Source of the DNA: Sphingosinicella terrae
GTDB lineage: Bacteria; Pseudomonadota; Alphaproteobacteria; Sphingomonadales; Sphingomonadaceae
Assembly (NCBI RefSeq): GCF_003347635.1
Contig: NZ_QDFY01000001.1
Location: 620,001 to 684,000, forward strand
Reading direction: 5' to 3'
DNA length: 64,000 nucleotides
Shown here in pieces: positions 1-8,934 of the stretch. The position numbers were made by a program, and so were the translations under genes. Every line of letters starts with the position of its first letter. Position 1 is the stretch's first letter. Under the pieces are notes generated by a model. It worked only from the letters and a program-made list of their open reading frames with translations, did no database searches and was not told the DNA's origin.

Positions 1-62
1 TCGGGCGGGCCATAGCCGATTCATGGTTCCCACTTTTCCGCACGATGTTCTAAAGGTCTCCC

Positions 63-800
63 ATGACATCGCTGGAAAAGCCCGATCTGGTTACTACCAA
101 CGTCCGGTATCGGATGCCGAGCGTCCACCCCGAGGGCCGCAAGTTCGTCGTCGTCGCCGCGGCCATCGCCGTCCTGTTCTGGTGGATCATCGACTGGGAC
201 GTGGTCGGGTGGCTCGCCGCCGGCCTGACGTTGTGGACCGCCGCCTTCTTCCGCGATCCGATCCGGACGACGCCGACGGGGGAGGGGCTGATCGTCGCAC
301 CGGCGGACGGGCTGGTGACGATGATCGCCACGGTGCCGCCGCCGCGCGAGCTGATCGGGGAGGACGGGCTCGCCGACGAACCGATGATCCGCGTGTCGAT
401 CTTCATGAGCGTCTTCGACGTCCACATCAACCGATCGCCGATCAGCGGGACGATCACCCGCGTCGTCTATATCGCCGGCAAGTTCCTCAACGCCGATCTC
501 GACAAGGCGAGCGAGGACAATGAGCGCCAGCACATCCTCGTCCAGGGGGAGAAGGGCGACAAGGTGGCCTTCACCCAGATCGCCGGATTGGTGGCCCGTC
601 GAATCGTGCCGTGGATCAAGACCGGCGACCGCGTGGTCGCCGGGCAGCGGGTCGGGCTGATCCGCTTCGGCAGCCGCGTCGACGTCTATCTCCCGTCGGG
701 TACGTCCTCGCAGGTCCTGCTCGGCCAGCGCACCGTCGCCGGGGAGACGATCATCGCCAGGCTCGGCGTTTCCGAGCTGATCGAAGGCGTCGCCCAGTGA
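63..800 (+). CDS. psd: Phosphatidylserine decarboxylase proenzyme
   Basis: A 245-residue protein that decarboxylates phosphatidylserine to phosphatidylethanolamine at the inner membrane. The N-terminus carries a hydrophobic segment (about residues 28-55), as in the short Psd form of alphaproteobacteria. The C-terminal [11 protein letters not shown] contains the Gly-Ser pair where the proenzyme cleaves itself to make the pyruvoyl cofactor. The central [13 protein letters not shown] stretch is typical of the family. Its stop overlaps the start of pssA, which makes its substrate, so the two are probably co-translated. Only 62 bases precede it, so its promoter is not resolved. Confidence 0.97.
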   Translation: MTSLEKPDLVTTNVRYRMPSVHPEGRKFVVVAAAIAVLFWWIIDWDVVGWLAAGLTLWTAAFFRDPIRTTPTGEGLIVAPADGLVTMIATVPPPRELIGEDGLADEPMIRVSIFMSVFDVHINRSPISGTITRVVYIAGKFLNADLDKASEDNERQHILVQGEKGDKVAFTQIAGLVARRIVPWIKTGDRVVAGQRVGLIRFGSRVDVYLPSGTSSQVLLGQRTVAGETIIARLGVSELIEGVAQ

Positions 801-1681
801 GCATGCCACCGCGGGATACGGAACGTCGTGGCATCCCGCTGCGCGCCGTCGCGCCCAACGCCGTCACCGCGCTCGCCTTGTGCTCGGGGCTGACGGCGAT
901 CCGCTATGCGATCTCGGCAGACTGGGAGCGCGCGATCCTGTTCGTGGTCGTCGCCGCCGTCCTCGACGGCATGGACGGCCGGATCGCCCGGATGCTCAAG
1001 GGGCAGAGCCGCTTCGGCGCCGAGCTCGACTCGCTTTCGGACGTCATCGCCTTCGGTGTCTCGCCGGCGCTCATCCTCCATCTGTGGTCACTCCAGCACT
1101 GGCCGCGGTTCGGCTGGGTGTTCGCGCTCGCTTATGCCGTGTGCATGGCCCTACGGCTCGCCCGCTTCAACGCGCGCATCGATGCCGAAGACCAGCCCCA
1201 CAAATCCGCCGGGTTCCTGACAGGCGTGCCGGCACCGGCCGGGGCGGGCCTGCTGCTGCTTCCGGTCTATCTCTGGCTCGCCAGCGACCGTAGCTGGACG
1301 TGGCTCCAGGATTACCGGCTGGTCGCGCCCTGGGCCGCCCTCGTCGCCTTCCTCGTCATCTCGAGCGTCGCCACCTTCTCCTGGACCTCGCTGCGGCTGC
1401 GGCGCAACGTCAGGCTCGAGGCGATCGTCGTCATCGCCTTGTTCGGAGGCCTGCTGTTCACCGCGCCGTGGCATGCGCTCAGCGCGGCGGCCTTCCTCTA
1501 TCTTGCCCTGATCCCCTTCAGCCTCGCCAGCTATGCCCGGGTCAGGCGGCTGCGCGCCGCGGCAGCGAGTTCGTCAGCGGCTTCGCCGTCGCCCGCCGCG
1601 CCGCCCGTGGACGCGGCGCCGGTCGCGCCGGACTCCGTGGATAAGCCAGCGCCGCGACGATCGCCCCCCAATGCGCCCTGA
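797..1681 (+). CDS. pssA: CDP-diacylglycerol-serine O-phosphatidyltransferase
   Basis: Makes phosphatidylserine from CDP-diacylglycerol and serine, the step before Psd. The CDP-alcohol phosphotransferase signature is complete: DG-RI-AR, eight residues, then G-AEL-D-SLS-D. Several hydrophobic segments follow. I place the start at GTG 797, which overlaps the psd stop as GTGA (294 residues); ATG 803 is the alternative. The last ~40 residues are an Ala/Pro/Ser-rich tail that overlaps, on the other strand, the 3' end of the small gene at 1542-1754, so the two are convergent and overlapping. Confidence 0.95.
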   Translation: MSMPPRDTERRGIPLRAVAPNAVTALALCSGLTAIRYAISADWERAILFVVVAAVLDGMDGRIARMLKGQSRFGAELDSLSDVIAFGVSPALILHLWSLQHWPRFGWVFALAYAVCMALRLARFNARIDAEDQPHKSAGFLTGVPAPAGAGLLLLPVYLWLASDRSWTWLQDYRLVAPWAALVAFLVISSVATFSWTSLRLRRNVRLEAIVVIALFGGLLFTAPWHALSAAAFLYLALIPFSLASYARVRRLRAAAASSSAASPSPAAPPVDAAPVAPDSVDKPAPRRSPPNAP

Positions 1682-1754
1682 GCATCTGCTCGGCGACGAA
1701 GCCGAGCGCGACCAGCAGGCCCGAGAAGAACAGGATAGAGGCGAGATGGGCCAC
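1542..1754 (-). CDS. Small single-pass membrane protein, probably SOS-regulated
   Basis: A 70-residue product starting at a GTG with a well-placed AAGGAG six bases upstream. It has one hydrophobic helix (about residues 3-22), a short conserved-looking stretch [18 protein letters not shown], then an Arg/Pro/Ala-rich tail. That tail is encoded antisense to the end of pssA and may be unconstrained. About 80 bases upstream lies a perfect GTTC-N7-GTTC LexA-type box. Size, single membrane helix and SOS box recall the Caulobacter division inhibitor SidA, but no sequence similarity is claimed. The function is inferred only from this context. Confidence 0.6.
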   Translation of the reverse strand: MAHLASILFFSGLLVALGFVAEQMLRAHWGAIVAALAYPRSPARPAPRPRAARRATAKPLTNSLPRRAAA

Positions 1755-1833
1755 CGGAAATCTCCTTCAAAGTCAGCGTGTTGAAACTGCTCAGCAGGCC
1801 TTTTGGTCCGCCCGCACCCTGAATTAACAGAAT

Positions 1834-1848
1834 GTTCACCTTTTGTTC
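1834..1848 (-). promoter_or_regulatory. LexA-type SOS box
   Basis: Reads GTTCACCTTTTGTTC on the plus strand and GAACAAAAGGTGAAC on the minus strand. This is the exact direct repeat GTTC-N7-GTTC known for alphaproteobacterial LexA. It sits upstream of the minus-strand gene at 1542-1754, with a possible -10 (TTAATT) just downstream on that strand. It is about 175 bases from the plus-strand gene at 2022, which makes that gene the less likely target. Confidence 0.65.
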
Positions 1849-2021
1849 GCTTGTCAAGCGGAACGTGAAACCTCGCCTGACACGGGCCGCCGGGGGTGAA
1901 GTGGGCCGATGAGAACCACTTCTTAACGGCGCTCGGGCAACCTTTGGCGCGGATGAAGCGCGACAGTCGCGGCCACGTGCGACGCGCCGGGACGTCCGCA
2001 CCAGGAGGATGAAGGGCACAG

Positions 2022-2468
2022 ATGTCGAAGCTTCGCGCCGACCGAACCTATTACAGGGAGGAAGCGACGGCATTCATCGTCCATGCCCTCGTTCTGGTCC
2101 TCTTCGTCGGCGGCATGGTCTGGCTTGCCCTCAACGTGCGGCACAGCGAAAATCTTTGGATCTATTATCTGGTCGGCGGCCTCTGCGCGATCTGCAGTGG
2201 CGTTCGCGCAGTCCAGATGCTGAGCCGCGCCGCTCGCTCATCCAGGACGCCCCGGCGGCCCGCTTCGGCGGGCAAGACGCGGGATCGGCTCTCCGCCGAC
2301 CACCGCGGCTGGAAGGACCGCATGGCCGAATCGCGCAGCGCGTCGCGGAGCACCTCCAAGATCGATCCGGATTCGCCGCTCGCGCGATCATGGGCGAAGG
2401 AGGAGCAGCAACGACATCTCGAGGAGGTCAGGCGCAGGGGCCTCTCGCACCGGCACTCGCGCCACTGA
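2022..2468 (+). CDS. Hypothetical inner-membrane protein with basic tail
   Basis: I do not recognise this family. The 148-residue product has two hydrophobic helices near residues 17-39 and 46-65, followed by about 80 charged residues rich in Arg, Ser and Lys, probably cytoplasmic. The frame was chosen over an overlapping one starting at 2009 because only this frame gives membrane segments. An AGGAGG at 2002-2007 and GAAGGG nearer the ATG serve as ribosome binding site. It stands alone between the small SOS-type gene and rpsB. Confidence 0.6.
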   Translation: MSKLRADRTYYREEATAFIVHALVLVLFVGGMVWLALNVRHSENLWIYYLVGGLCAICSGVRAVQMLSRAARSSRTPRRPASAGKTRDRLSADHRGWKDRMAESRSASRSTSKIDPDSPLARSWAKEEQQRHLEEVRRRGLSHRHSRH

Positions 2469-2748
2469 CGCTTCGGCGCCCGATATCCAGCTCGTCGGAT
2501 GTTCCCGCGGGGGAGGGCTCTTCCGCCATTCGGCTCAAGTAACCGGCCCGGGCGCGGCCGGGCCGCCGCCGAGCGGCGCGAGGGCCGACCGGATTGCTGA
2601 GTAGCTCCCATCACCTTGATTTCCGGAGCCGCTGCCCTTAAGTCCCCGCGCATTCCACATGCGGATGCCATCATACCGGTGGCTGGAGGGTCCTTCGGGA
2701 CGCCCGGCTTCTCGGCGCCGCAGAGGTAGAACCGGAAGGAGAAACGAC

Positions 2749-3507
2749 ATGGCGTCCACCGACGTCAGCATGCAGGCATTGCTCGAGGCCGGAGCGCATT
2801 TCGGCCACCAGACCCATCGCTGGAACCCCAAGATGAAGCCGTACATCTTCGGCGAGCGCAACGGGGTGCACATCATCGACCTGTCGCAGACGGTGCCGCT
2901 GTTCGCGCGCGCCCTCGACTTCGTCCGCGCCAGCGCGGCCGCCGGCGGCAAGGTGCTGTTCGTCGGCACCAAGCGCCAGGCGCAGGATCCGATCGCCGAG
3001 GCGGCGCGTCGCTGCAATCAGCATTTCGTCAACCATCGCTGGCTGGGCGGAATGCTCACCAACTGGAAGACGATCTCGAACTCGATCAAGCGCTTCAAGT
3101 CGCTCGAGGAGCAGCTCGCCGGCGACACTGCAGGCCTCACCAAGAAGGAGGTCCTCCAGCTGACCCGCGAGCGCGACAAGCTCGAAATGTCGCTGGGCGG
3201 CATCCGCGACATGGGCGGTCTTCCCGACATCATGTTCATCATCGACGCGAACAAGGAAGAGCTGGCGATCAAGGAAGCGAACGTGCTGGGCATCCCGGTC
3301 GTCGCCGTCCTCGACACCAATGTCAGCCCGCAGGGCATCGCCTTCCCGGTGCCGGGCAATGACGATGCCAGCCGCGCCATCCGCCTTTATTGCGACGCCA
3401 TCGCCGACGCCGTCCTCGCCGGCAAGCAGGGCGGTGCCGCCGCCCGCGGCCAGGATATCGGCGCGATGGACGAGCCGCCGGCCGAAGCGGCGCTGGCCAG
3501 CGCCTGA
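2749..3507 (+). CDS. rpsB: 30S ribosomal protein S2
   Basis: A 252-residue S2 of normal length. The N-terminal [19 protein letters not shown] and the [14 protein letters not shown] motif are diagnostic. The start is the ATG after GGAAGGAG (2734-2741). The frame is open for 90 bases further upstream, but that part has no S2 similarity. The 280-base region before it (2469-2748) contains no gene I can support and probably holds the rpsB promoter and leader. It is followed by tsf, the usual partner. Confidence 0.98.
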   Translation: MASTDVSMQALLEAGAHFGHQTHRWNPKMKPYIFGERNGVHIIDLSQTVPLFARALDFVRASAAAGGKVLFVGTKRQAQDPIAEAARRCNQHFVNHRWLGGMLTNWKTISNSIKRFKSLEEQLAGDTAGLTKKEVLQLTRERDKLEMSLGGIRDMGGLPDIMFIIDANKEELAIKEANVLGIPVVAVLDTNVSPQGIAFPVPGNDDASRAIRLYCDAIADAVLAGKQGGAAARGQDIGAMDEPPAEAALASA

Positions 3508-3536
3508 GACATGAGGGGAGGGGCTGCGCCTCTCCC

Positions 3537-3613
3537 CGTTCGGGCTGAGCCTGTCGAAGCCCGCTTTTTCTTCACGAGAGAAGGAGCGCCCTCTGACAGG
3601 CTCGGGGCGAACG
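3537..3613. repeat. REP-like inverted repeat between rpsB and tsf
   Basis: Left arm CGTTCGGGCTGAGCCTGTC (3537-3555) and right arm GACAGGCTCGGGGCGAACG (3595-3613) are inverted copies matching at 16 of 19 positions, separated by 39 bases. This looks like the dispersed extragenic palindromes common in sphingomonad and other proteobacterial genomes. A second GC-rich hairpin (GGGGAGGGG...CTCTCCCC, about 3514-3537) directly precedes it and could attenuate or terminate rpsB transcription. Confidence 0.6.
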
Positions 3614-3641
3614 ACGCTATTTGACCTGGAGGATATGAGAC

Positions 3642-4592
3642 ATGGCTGAGATCACGGCCGCCACCGTCAAGGAACTGCGCGAGCGCACCGGCGCCGGCAT
3701 GATGGACTGCAAGAAGGCGCTGGGCGAAACCCAGGGCGACATGGAAGCCGCCATCGACTGGCTGCGCACCAAGGGCCTCGCCGCCGCTGCCAAGAAGGCC
3801 GGCCGCGTCGCCGCCGAAGGGCTGGTTGGCGTCGCCGTCGTCGGCACGATCGGCGCGGTCGCCGAGGTCAACAGCGAGACCGACTTCGTCGCCAAGAACG
3901 AGCAGTTTCAGGACTTCGTGCGCAATGTCGCCCAGATCGCGCTGGCGACCGGCGGCGACGTCGAGGAACTGGCGCGCGCCCAATATCCGGGCCACGGCAC
4001 GGTCGCCGAGATGCTGACCCACAATATCGCGACGATCGGCGAGAACCAGTCGATCCGTCGTGCCGCACGGCTCGAGGTGCCCCAGGGCGTGGTCGTCTCC
4101 TACGTCCACAACGCGGCGGCGCCGGGCCTCGGCAAGATCGGCGTGCTGGTCGCGCTCGAGAGCGAGGGCGACAAGGCCGCGCTCGAGGCGCTCGGCAAGC
4201 AGCTCGCCATGCACATCGCCGCGGCCAACCCGCTGGCGCTGCACGGCGAGGATCTCGATCCGGCACTGGTCGAGCGCGAGCGCTCGATCGCGCAGGAGAA
4301 GGCGGCCGAGTCCGGCAAGCCCGAGAACATCGTCGAGAAGATGGTCGAGGGCGCGCTTGCCAAGTTCCGCAAGGAGAATGCGCTGCTGTCGCAGCTGTTC
4401 GTCATCGACAACAAGACCAAGATCGAGGACGTCGTCGCCGCCGAGGCGAAGCGGCTCGGCAAGGACGTCAAGCTGGTCGATTTCGTCCGCTTCCAGCTCG
4501 GTGAGGGCATCGAGCGCAAGGAAAGCGACTTCGCCGCCGAGGTCGCGGCTGCTTCCGGCGTCGGCCAGAAGGCGGAAGCCGGCGCGGCATGA
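3642..4592 (+). CDS. tsf: Elongation factor Ts
   Basis: The guanine-nucleotide exchange factor for EF-Tu, 316 residues. The N-terminal UBA-like domain with [19 protein letters not shown] is diagnostic, as is [10 protein letters not shown], the EF-Tu-contacting core motif. The start is ATG 3642 with GGAGG at 3628-3632. It follows rpsB across a 134-base gap that carries a REP-like palindrome. Confidence 0.98.
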   Translation: MAEITAATVKELRERTGAGMMDCKKALGETQGDMEAAIDWLRTKGLAAAAKKAGRVAAEGLVGVAVVGTIGAVAEVNSETDFVAKNEQFQDFVRNVAQIALATGGDVEELARAQYPGHGTVAEMLTHNIATIGENQSIRRAARLEVPQGVVVSYVHNAAAPGLGKIGVLVALESEGDKAALEALGKQLAMHIAAANPLALHGEDLDPALVERERSIAQEKAAESGKPENIVEKMVEGALAKFRKENALLSQLFVIDNKTKIEDVVAAEAKRLGKDVKLVDFVRFQLGEGIERKESDFAAEVAAASGVGQKAEAGAA

Positions 4593-4601
4593 CATTACTC
4601 C

Positions 4602-4748
4602 TCCCCCTTTGGGGGGAGGCGGGAAGGGGGGCGCCCCAAGGGGCCGACGCGCGGCCACGCCGCGCACCTCCACCCCGTCGCGGCGGCAGGTCCGTCCTCC
4701 GGGCGGATCAAAGAGCCGCCGCGATCCTCCCCGCAAGGGGGGAGGGGC
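4602..4748. repeat. GC-rich palindromic intergenic element
   Basis: The 282-base gap between tsf and pyrH contains a compact element bounded by two hairpins: CCTCCCCC-ttt-GGGGGGAGG near 4603-4620 and CCTCCCC-gcaa-GGGGGGAGG near 4727-4745. Between them are further GC-rich inverted pieces such as GGGGCGCCCC. It resembles a small non-coding dispersed repeat (MITE- or REP-like) rather than a gene. The first hairpin could also end the rpsB-tsf transcript. Confidence 0.5.
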
Positions 4749-4874
4749 TGACTTCCGGCTGCGCCATCCGCGTGCCCGTCCGCCCGCGCAAAGCGCTTCC
4801 ACCCCGCCCGAACTGGCACTAAGGTGCCCGCCATCCTCACCCTCGAGCCCAGAACGACCGGGAAAGACAGCCCC

Positions 4875-5615
4875 ATGCCGCGCCCGCGCTTCAACCGTAT
4901 CCTGCTGAAGCTTTCGGGCGAGGCGCTGATGGGCGAGGGCCAGTTCGGCATCGATCCCGACACGGTCGCCCGCCTGGCCGACGAGGTGAAGGCGGCGCGC
5001 GAAGACGGCCACGAACTGTGCCTGGTCGTCGGCGGCGGCAACATCTTCCGCGGCCTTGCCGGCGCCGCCAAGGGCTTCGACCGCGCGAGCGCCGACTATA
5101 TGGGCATGCTGGCGACGGTGATGAACGCGCTGGCGCTCCAGAACGCGCTCGAGAAGATCGGCGTCGATACCCGCGTCCAGTCGGCCATCCCCATGGCCAC
5201 CGTCTCCGAGCCCTATATCCGCCGTCGCGCGGTGCGGCACATGGAGAAGGGGCGCGTGGTTATCTTCGCGGCAGGCACCGGCAACCCCTTCTTCACCACC
5301 GACACCGCCGCCGCGCTTCGCGCCGCCGAGATGGGCTGCGATGCCCTGTTCAAGGGCACCAGCGTCGACGGCATCTACGACGCCGATCCGAAGAAGGTCG
5401 TCGGCGCGCGCCGCTACGAGAGCGTGACCTTCAACCAGGTCCTCTCCGAGGATCTCAAGGTCATGGACGCGAGCGCGGTTGCGTTGTGCCGCGACAACAA
5501 TATTCCGATCGTCGTGTTCAACATCCGCGAACGTGGCAACCTTGCCCGCGTCCTCGGCGGGGGCGGCACGGCCACGATCGTCCAGAATGAGGGAGGGAAC
5601 CATGCCCAGCTATGA
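4875..5615 (+). CDS. pyrH: UMP kinase
   Basis: Phosphorylates UMP to UDP. The 246-residue amino-acid-kinase fold starts with [13 protein letters not shown], followed by the GGGNIFRG nucleotide-binding motif and the [17 protein letters not shown] motif typical of bacterial PyrH. I use ATG 4875; the frame is open from 4824, but the extra 17 residues are not part of the family. The 3' end overlaps the start of frr by 14 bases, so translation is probably coupled. Confidence 0.97.
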   Translation: MPRPRFNRILLKLSGEALMGEGQFGIDPDTVARLADEVKAAREDGHELCLVVGGGNIFRGLAGAAKGFDRASADYMGMLATVMNALALQNALEKIGVDTRVQSAIPMATVSEPYIRRRAVRHMEKGRVVIFAAGTGNPFFTTDTAAALRAAEMGCDALFKGTSVDGIYDADPKKVVGARRYESVTFNQVLSEDLKVMDASAVALCRDNNIPIVVFNIRERGNLARVLGGGGTATIVQNEGGNHAQL

Positions 5616-6159
5616 CAAGGCCGACATCCAGCGCCGGATGCATGGTGCGGTGGAGGCGCTGAAGCACGATCTCGGCGGCCTTCGCACTGGCCGCGCCTCG
5701 ACCGCCTTGCTCGATCCGATCCAGGTCGAGGTCTACGGCTCCAACATGCCGATCAACCAGGTCGCCACGGTTTCTGCGCCCGAGCCGCGGCTGCTGTCGG
5801 TGCAGGTGTGGGACCGCTCCAACGTCGGCGCGGTGGAGAAGGCGATCCGCAACTCGAACCTCGGCATCAATCCGATCATCGACGGCCAGAATATCCGGCT
5901 GCCGATCCCCGACATGACCGAGGAACGGCGCAAGGAATTGTCGAAGCTCGCGCACCAATATGGCGAGAAGGCGAAGATCGCCGTGCGCAATGTCCGTCGC
6001 GACGGCATCGACCAGCTCAAGCAGGACGAGAAGAAGAACGAGATCAGCGAAGACGAGCGCAAGCGCCGCGAGACCGAGGTGCAGAAGCTCACCGACGAGG
6101 CCACCGCCGAGATCGACCAGACGCTAGCCGCCAAGGACAAGGAAATTCTGCAGCGGTGA
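5602..6159 (+). CDS. frr: Ribosome recycling factor
   Basis: A 185-residue RRF that splits post-termination ribosomes together with [15 protein letters not shown] near the N-terminus and [20 protein letters not shown] in the middle are diagnostic. ATG 5602 follows GGGAGGGA inside the end of pyrH. Its stop overlaps the GTG of uppS, beginning a chain of overlapping genes that runs to rseP. Confidence 0.97.
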   Translation: MPSYDKADIQRRMHGAVEALKHDLGGLRTGRASTALLDPIQVEVYGSNMPINQVATVSAPEPRLLSVQVWDRSNVGAVEKAIRNSNLGINPIIDGQNIRLPIPDMTEERRKELSKLAHQYGEKAKIAVRNVRRDGIDQLKQDEKKNEISEDERKRRETEVQKLTDEATAEIDQTLAAKDKEILQR

Positions 6160-6911
6160 CGCCGACCGCCGGCCCGGACACGCAGCTGCGGCGGGAGGCG
6201 ACCGGGGCCGGCGCCGCGATCCCGCGCCACGTCGCGATCATCATGGACGGCAATGGGCGCTGGGCGAAGGCGCGCGGCCTGCCGCGCTCGGCCGGCCATC
6301 GCGCAGGCGCCGAGGCGGCCCGTAAGGCAGTGCGTGCCGCCGGCGAGGCGGGCGTCGAATGCCTCACCCTCTACGCCTTCTCCTCGGAGAATTGGCGCCG
6401 CCCCGCGGCCGAGATCAGCGACCTGACCGGCTTGTTGAGATTCTATGTGCAGAAGGAGCTGGACAGCCTTCACAAGGAAGGGATCCGCCTCAAGATCCTG
6501 GGCGATCACAAGGCGTTCGAATCGGACGTGGCCAGGCTCGTCGACGATGCCGTGGCACGGACCGCCGGCAATGACCGGATGACCGTCGCCATCGCCCTCA
6601 ATTACGGCGCGCGCGGCGAACTGGTGCAGGCGACGCGCCGGCTGGCAGGCGAGGTCGCCCGCGGAACGCTCGAGCCGGACCAGATCGACGAGGAGCGGAT
6701 CGAGGCGGCGCTCGACACGCATGGCCTGCCGCCGCTCGACCTGCTCATCCGCACCTCGGGCGAGCAGAGGCTGTCGAATTTCCTGCTCTGGCAGGCGGCC
6801 TATGCCGAATTGCTGTTCGTGGACACGCTGTGGCCCGATTTCGACGGCGAGGCGATGCGCGCGGCATTGAGCGAATATGCGCGGCGCGAGCGCCGCTACG
6901 GCGGCTTGTGA
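6156..6911 (+). CDS. uppS: Undecaprenyl (polyprenyl) diphosphate synthase
   Basis: A cis-prenyltransferase that makes the C55 lipid carrier for peptidoglycan and other glycans. The 251-residue protein has [13 protein letters not shown] (diphosphate-binding Asp), the [14 protein letters not shown] motif and the C-terminal [15 protein letters not shown]. The start is GTG 6156, overlapping the frr stop as GTGA. Its own stop overlaps the GTG of cdsA in the same way. Confidence 0.96.
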   Translation: MTPTAGPDTQLRREATGAGAAIPRHVAIIMDGNGRWAKARGLPRSAGHRAGAEAARKAVRAAGEAGVECLTLYAFSSENWRRPAAEISDLTGLLRFYVQKELDSLHKEGIRLKILGDHKAFESDVARLVDDAVARTAGNDRMTVAIALNYGARGELVQATRRLAGEVARGTLEPDQIDEERIEAALDTHGLPPLDLLIRTSGEQRLSNFLLWQAAYAELLFVDTLWPDFDGEAMRAALSEYARRERRYGGL

Positions 6912-7771
6912 GCCAGGCCGGAACGCCGGTCCCGGGGTCGGACCTGCCGACCCGCTTCGCCGCCGGGATCGCGATGATCGCGGTCGCCGTGGCGGCGACC
7001 TGGCTCGGCGGCTGGCCGTTCCGGGCGCTCGCTGCCGCCGCTGCCGCGGTGATGATCGTCGAATGGGCGGACATGCACCGCGTGCCACGCTTATGGGCCT
7101 GGCTCGGCGCTGCCTTGCTGGCGGCGATCCTGCTCGTCGGCGCCGAATATCTCTACCCCGCCGGCTCGGCCGACTGGATGTACGATCCGGCGAGCGGGGC
7201 GATGGTCGCGTTCGTCGACGATCAGACCTTGAGCCCGAACTGGCTCGCCTTCGGCGCGGTCGCGCTGGCGGCGCTGCTGATCGGCCTGCTCAGCCGCCGC
7301 CTCGCGATGATCGGCGGCATGGCCTATGTCGGCATACCGACCTTCGCGATGGTCAGCTTGAGCTGGGTCTGGGAGGTTCTCGTCCTTTGGGTGTTCGTGG
7401 TCACCTGGGCGACCGACATCTTCGCTTATTTTGCCGGCCGGTCTATCGGCGGGCCGAAGCTCGCACCGCGGATCAGCCCGAACAAGACCTGGGCGGGGCT
7501 GATCGGGGGCGTCGCCGGCGCCGCCTTGCTCGGCTGGCTCACCGCCTGGTATTTCGACCTCGAGCCGCTGTTCCGATGGATCGGCGGGCCGATGGGGGCG
7601 ATCGCTCAGGCGGGCGATCTCTACGAGAGCTGGGTAAAGCGACGCGCCGGGGTCAAGGACAGCGGGACGCTGCTTCCCGGCCATGGCGGCGTCCTCGACC
7701 GGCTGGACGGTCTGCTCGCGGTGGTGCTGGCGACGACGCTCCTGCTGATGGCGGGCCTGTGGACGGCGTGA
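6908..7771 (+). CDS. cdsA: Phosphatidate cytidylyltransferase
   Basis: Converts phosphatidic acid and CTP to CDP-diacylglycerol, the substrate of PssA encoded at the start of the window. The 287-residue protein has multiple membrane helices. Its C-terminus carries the full CdsA signature SWVKRRAGVKDSGTLLPGHG followed by GVLDRLDG. The start is GTG 6908 (GTGA overlap with uppS). An acidic, soluble-looking loop (about residues 86-107) lies between helices. Confidence 0.95.
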   Translation: MSQAGTPVPGSDLPTRFAAGIAMIAVAVAATWLGGWPFRALAAAAAAVMIVEWADMHRVPRLWAWLGAALLAAILLVGAEYLYPAGSADWMYDPASGAMVAFVDDQTLSPNWLAFGAVALAALLIGLLSRRLAMIGGMAYVGIPTFAMVSLSWVWEVLVLWVFVVTWATDIFAYFAGRSIGGPKLAPRISPNKTWAGLIGGVAGAALLGWLTAWYFDLEPLFRWIGGPMGAIAQAGDLYESWVKRRAGVKDSGTLLPGHGGVLDRLDGLLAVVLATTLLLMAGLWTA

Positions 7772-8934
7772 GCGAGCGGCGGAGCGTGACCATCCTCGGC
7801 GCGACCGGATCGGTCGGCCGCTCGACACTCGATCTCATCGCCGGCGAGCGCGACAAGTACGACATCGTCGCGCTGACAGCCGGCCGGGACGTGGCGGCGC
7901 TGGCCGAACTCGCCCGCTCATTCAGGCCGCAGCTCGCGGTGATCGGCGAGGAGGCGGCCTATCCGGCGCTGCGCGACGCGCTCGCCGGCACCGGCGTCGA
8001 AGCGCAGGCCGGGGAGGCGGCGACGATCGACGCCGCCGGTGCCGGCGCCGATTGGACGATGGCGGCGATCGTCGGCACCGCCGGGCTCAAGCCGGTGATG
8101 CGGGCGCTGGAGGACGGCCGAACGCTCGCCCTCGCCAACAAGGAGGCCCTGGTCTCGGCGGGCGCGCTGATGACCCGCGCCGCCGCCGCCAGCGGCGCAA
8201 CCCTGCTACCGGTCGATTCCGAGCATAATGCCATCTACCAATGCTTCGACCGGGCGCATCCGACGAGCGTGCGGCGGATCATCCTGACCGCGAGCGGCGG
8301 CCCATTCCGCTGCCGCAGCCTCGAGGCCATGCGCCGCGCGACGCCGGCCGAAGCCGTCGCCCACCCCAATTGGTCGATGGGCGCCAAGATCTCGGTCGAT
8401 TCCGCGACCCTGATGAACAAGGGCCTCGAACTGATCGAAGCCTACCATCTTTTCCCGGTGGGGGAGGAGGCGATCGAAATCGTCGTCCATCCCCAGTCGG
8501 TGATCCACTCGCTGGTCGAATATGCCGACGGCTCGGTGCTCGCCCAATTGGGGGCGCCGGACATGCGCATCCCGATCGCCTATACGCTCGCCTGGCCGGA
8601 GCGGATGGAGACAAAGTGCGAGCGGCTCGACCTCGTCAGGATCGGGACGCTCGGCTTCGAGGCGCCCGACCTGGAGCGCTTCCCGGCGCTCGGCCTCGCC
8701 CGCACGGCGTTGCGCGAGGGCGGTGCCAAGCCCGCTATTCTCAATGCCGCCAACGAGATAGTTGTCGCCGCCTTCCTTGAAAGCCGGCTTGGCTTCCTCG
8801 ATATCGCATCCGTGGTGGGTGAGGTTCTGGCAAGCTACGATCCGGACGCGCCTTCGTCGATCGACGAGGTGCTCGAAATCGATCGGCAGGCCAGGCGGAT
8901 CGCCGCCGATGCAGCAGGAAAGTTCTCGCTTTGA
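7768..8934 (+). CDS. dxr: 1-deoxy-D-xylulose-5-phosphate reductoisomerase
   Basis: The NADPH-dependent second step of the MEP isoprenoid pathway, feeding the polyprenyl synthase encoded upstream. A 388-residue protein with ILGATGSVGRSTLDLI (NADPH site), LANKEALVSAG, VDSEHNAIYQC (metal-binding Asp and Glu) and TASGGPFR. The start is GTG 7768, overlapping the cdsA stop; GTG 7759 is an alternative three codons earlier. Confidence 0.96.
   Translation: MSERRSVTILGATGSVGRSTLDLIAGERDKYDIVALTAGRDVAALAELARSFRPQLAVIGEEAAYPALRDALAGTGVEAQAGEAATIDAAGAGADWTMAAIVGTAGLKPVMRALEDGRTLALANKEALVSAGALMTRAAAASGATLLPVDSEHNAIYQCFDRAHPTSVRRIILTASGGPFRCRSLEAMRRATPAEAVAHPNWSMGAKISVDSATLMNKGLELIEAYHLFPVGEEAIEIVVHPQSVIHSLVEYADGSVLAQLGAPDMRIPIAYTLAWPERMETKCERLDLVRIGTLGFEAPDLERFPALGLARTALREGGAKPAILNAANEIVVAAFLESRLGFLDIASVVGEVLASYDPDAPSSIDEVLEIDRQARRIAADAAGKFSL

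Noticed and set aside
2009-2542. Plus-strand frame of 177 codons starting at an ATG directly after AGGAGG
   Set aside because: Overlaps the frame at 2022 that gives two membrane helices; this one gives only basic low-complexity sequence.
3387-5603. Long open frame (738 codons) on the minus strand opposite tsf and pyrH
   Set aside because: It is the complement of two well-supported essential genes and of the GC-rich repeat; its product is Asp/Arg/His-rich with no domain, as expected for antisense frames in GC-rich DNA.
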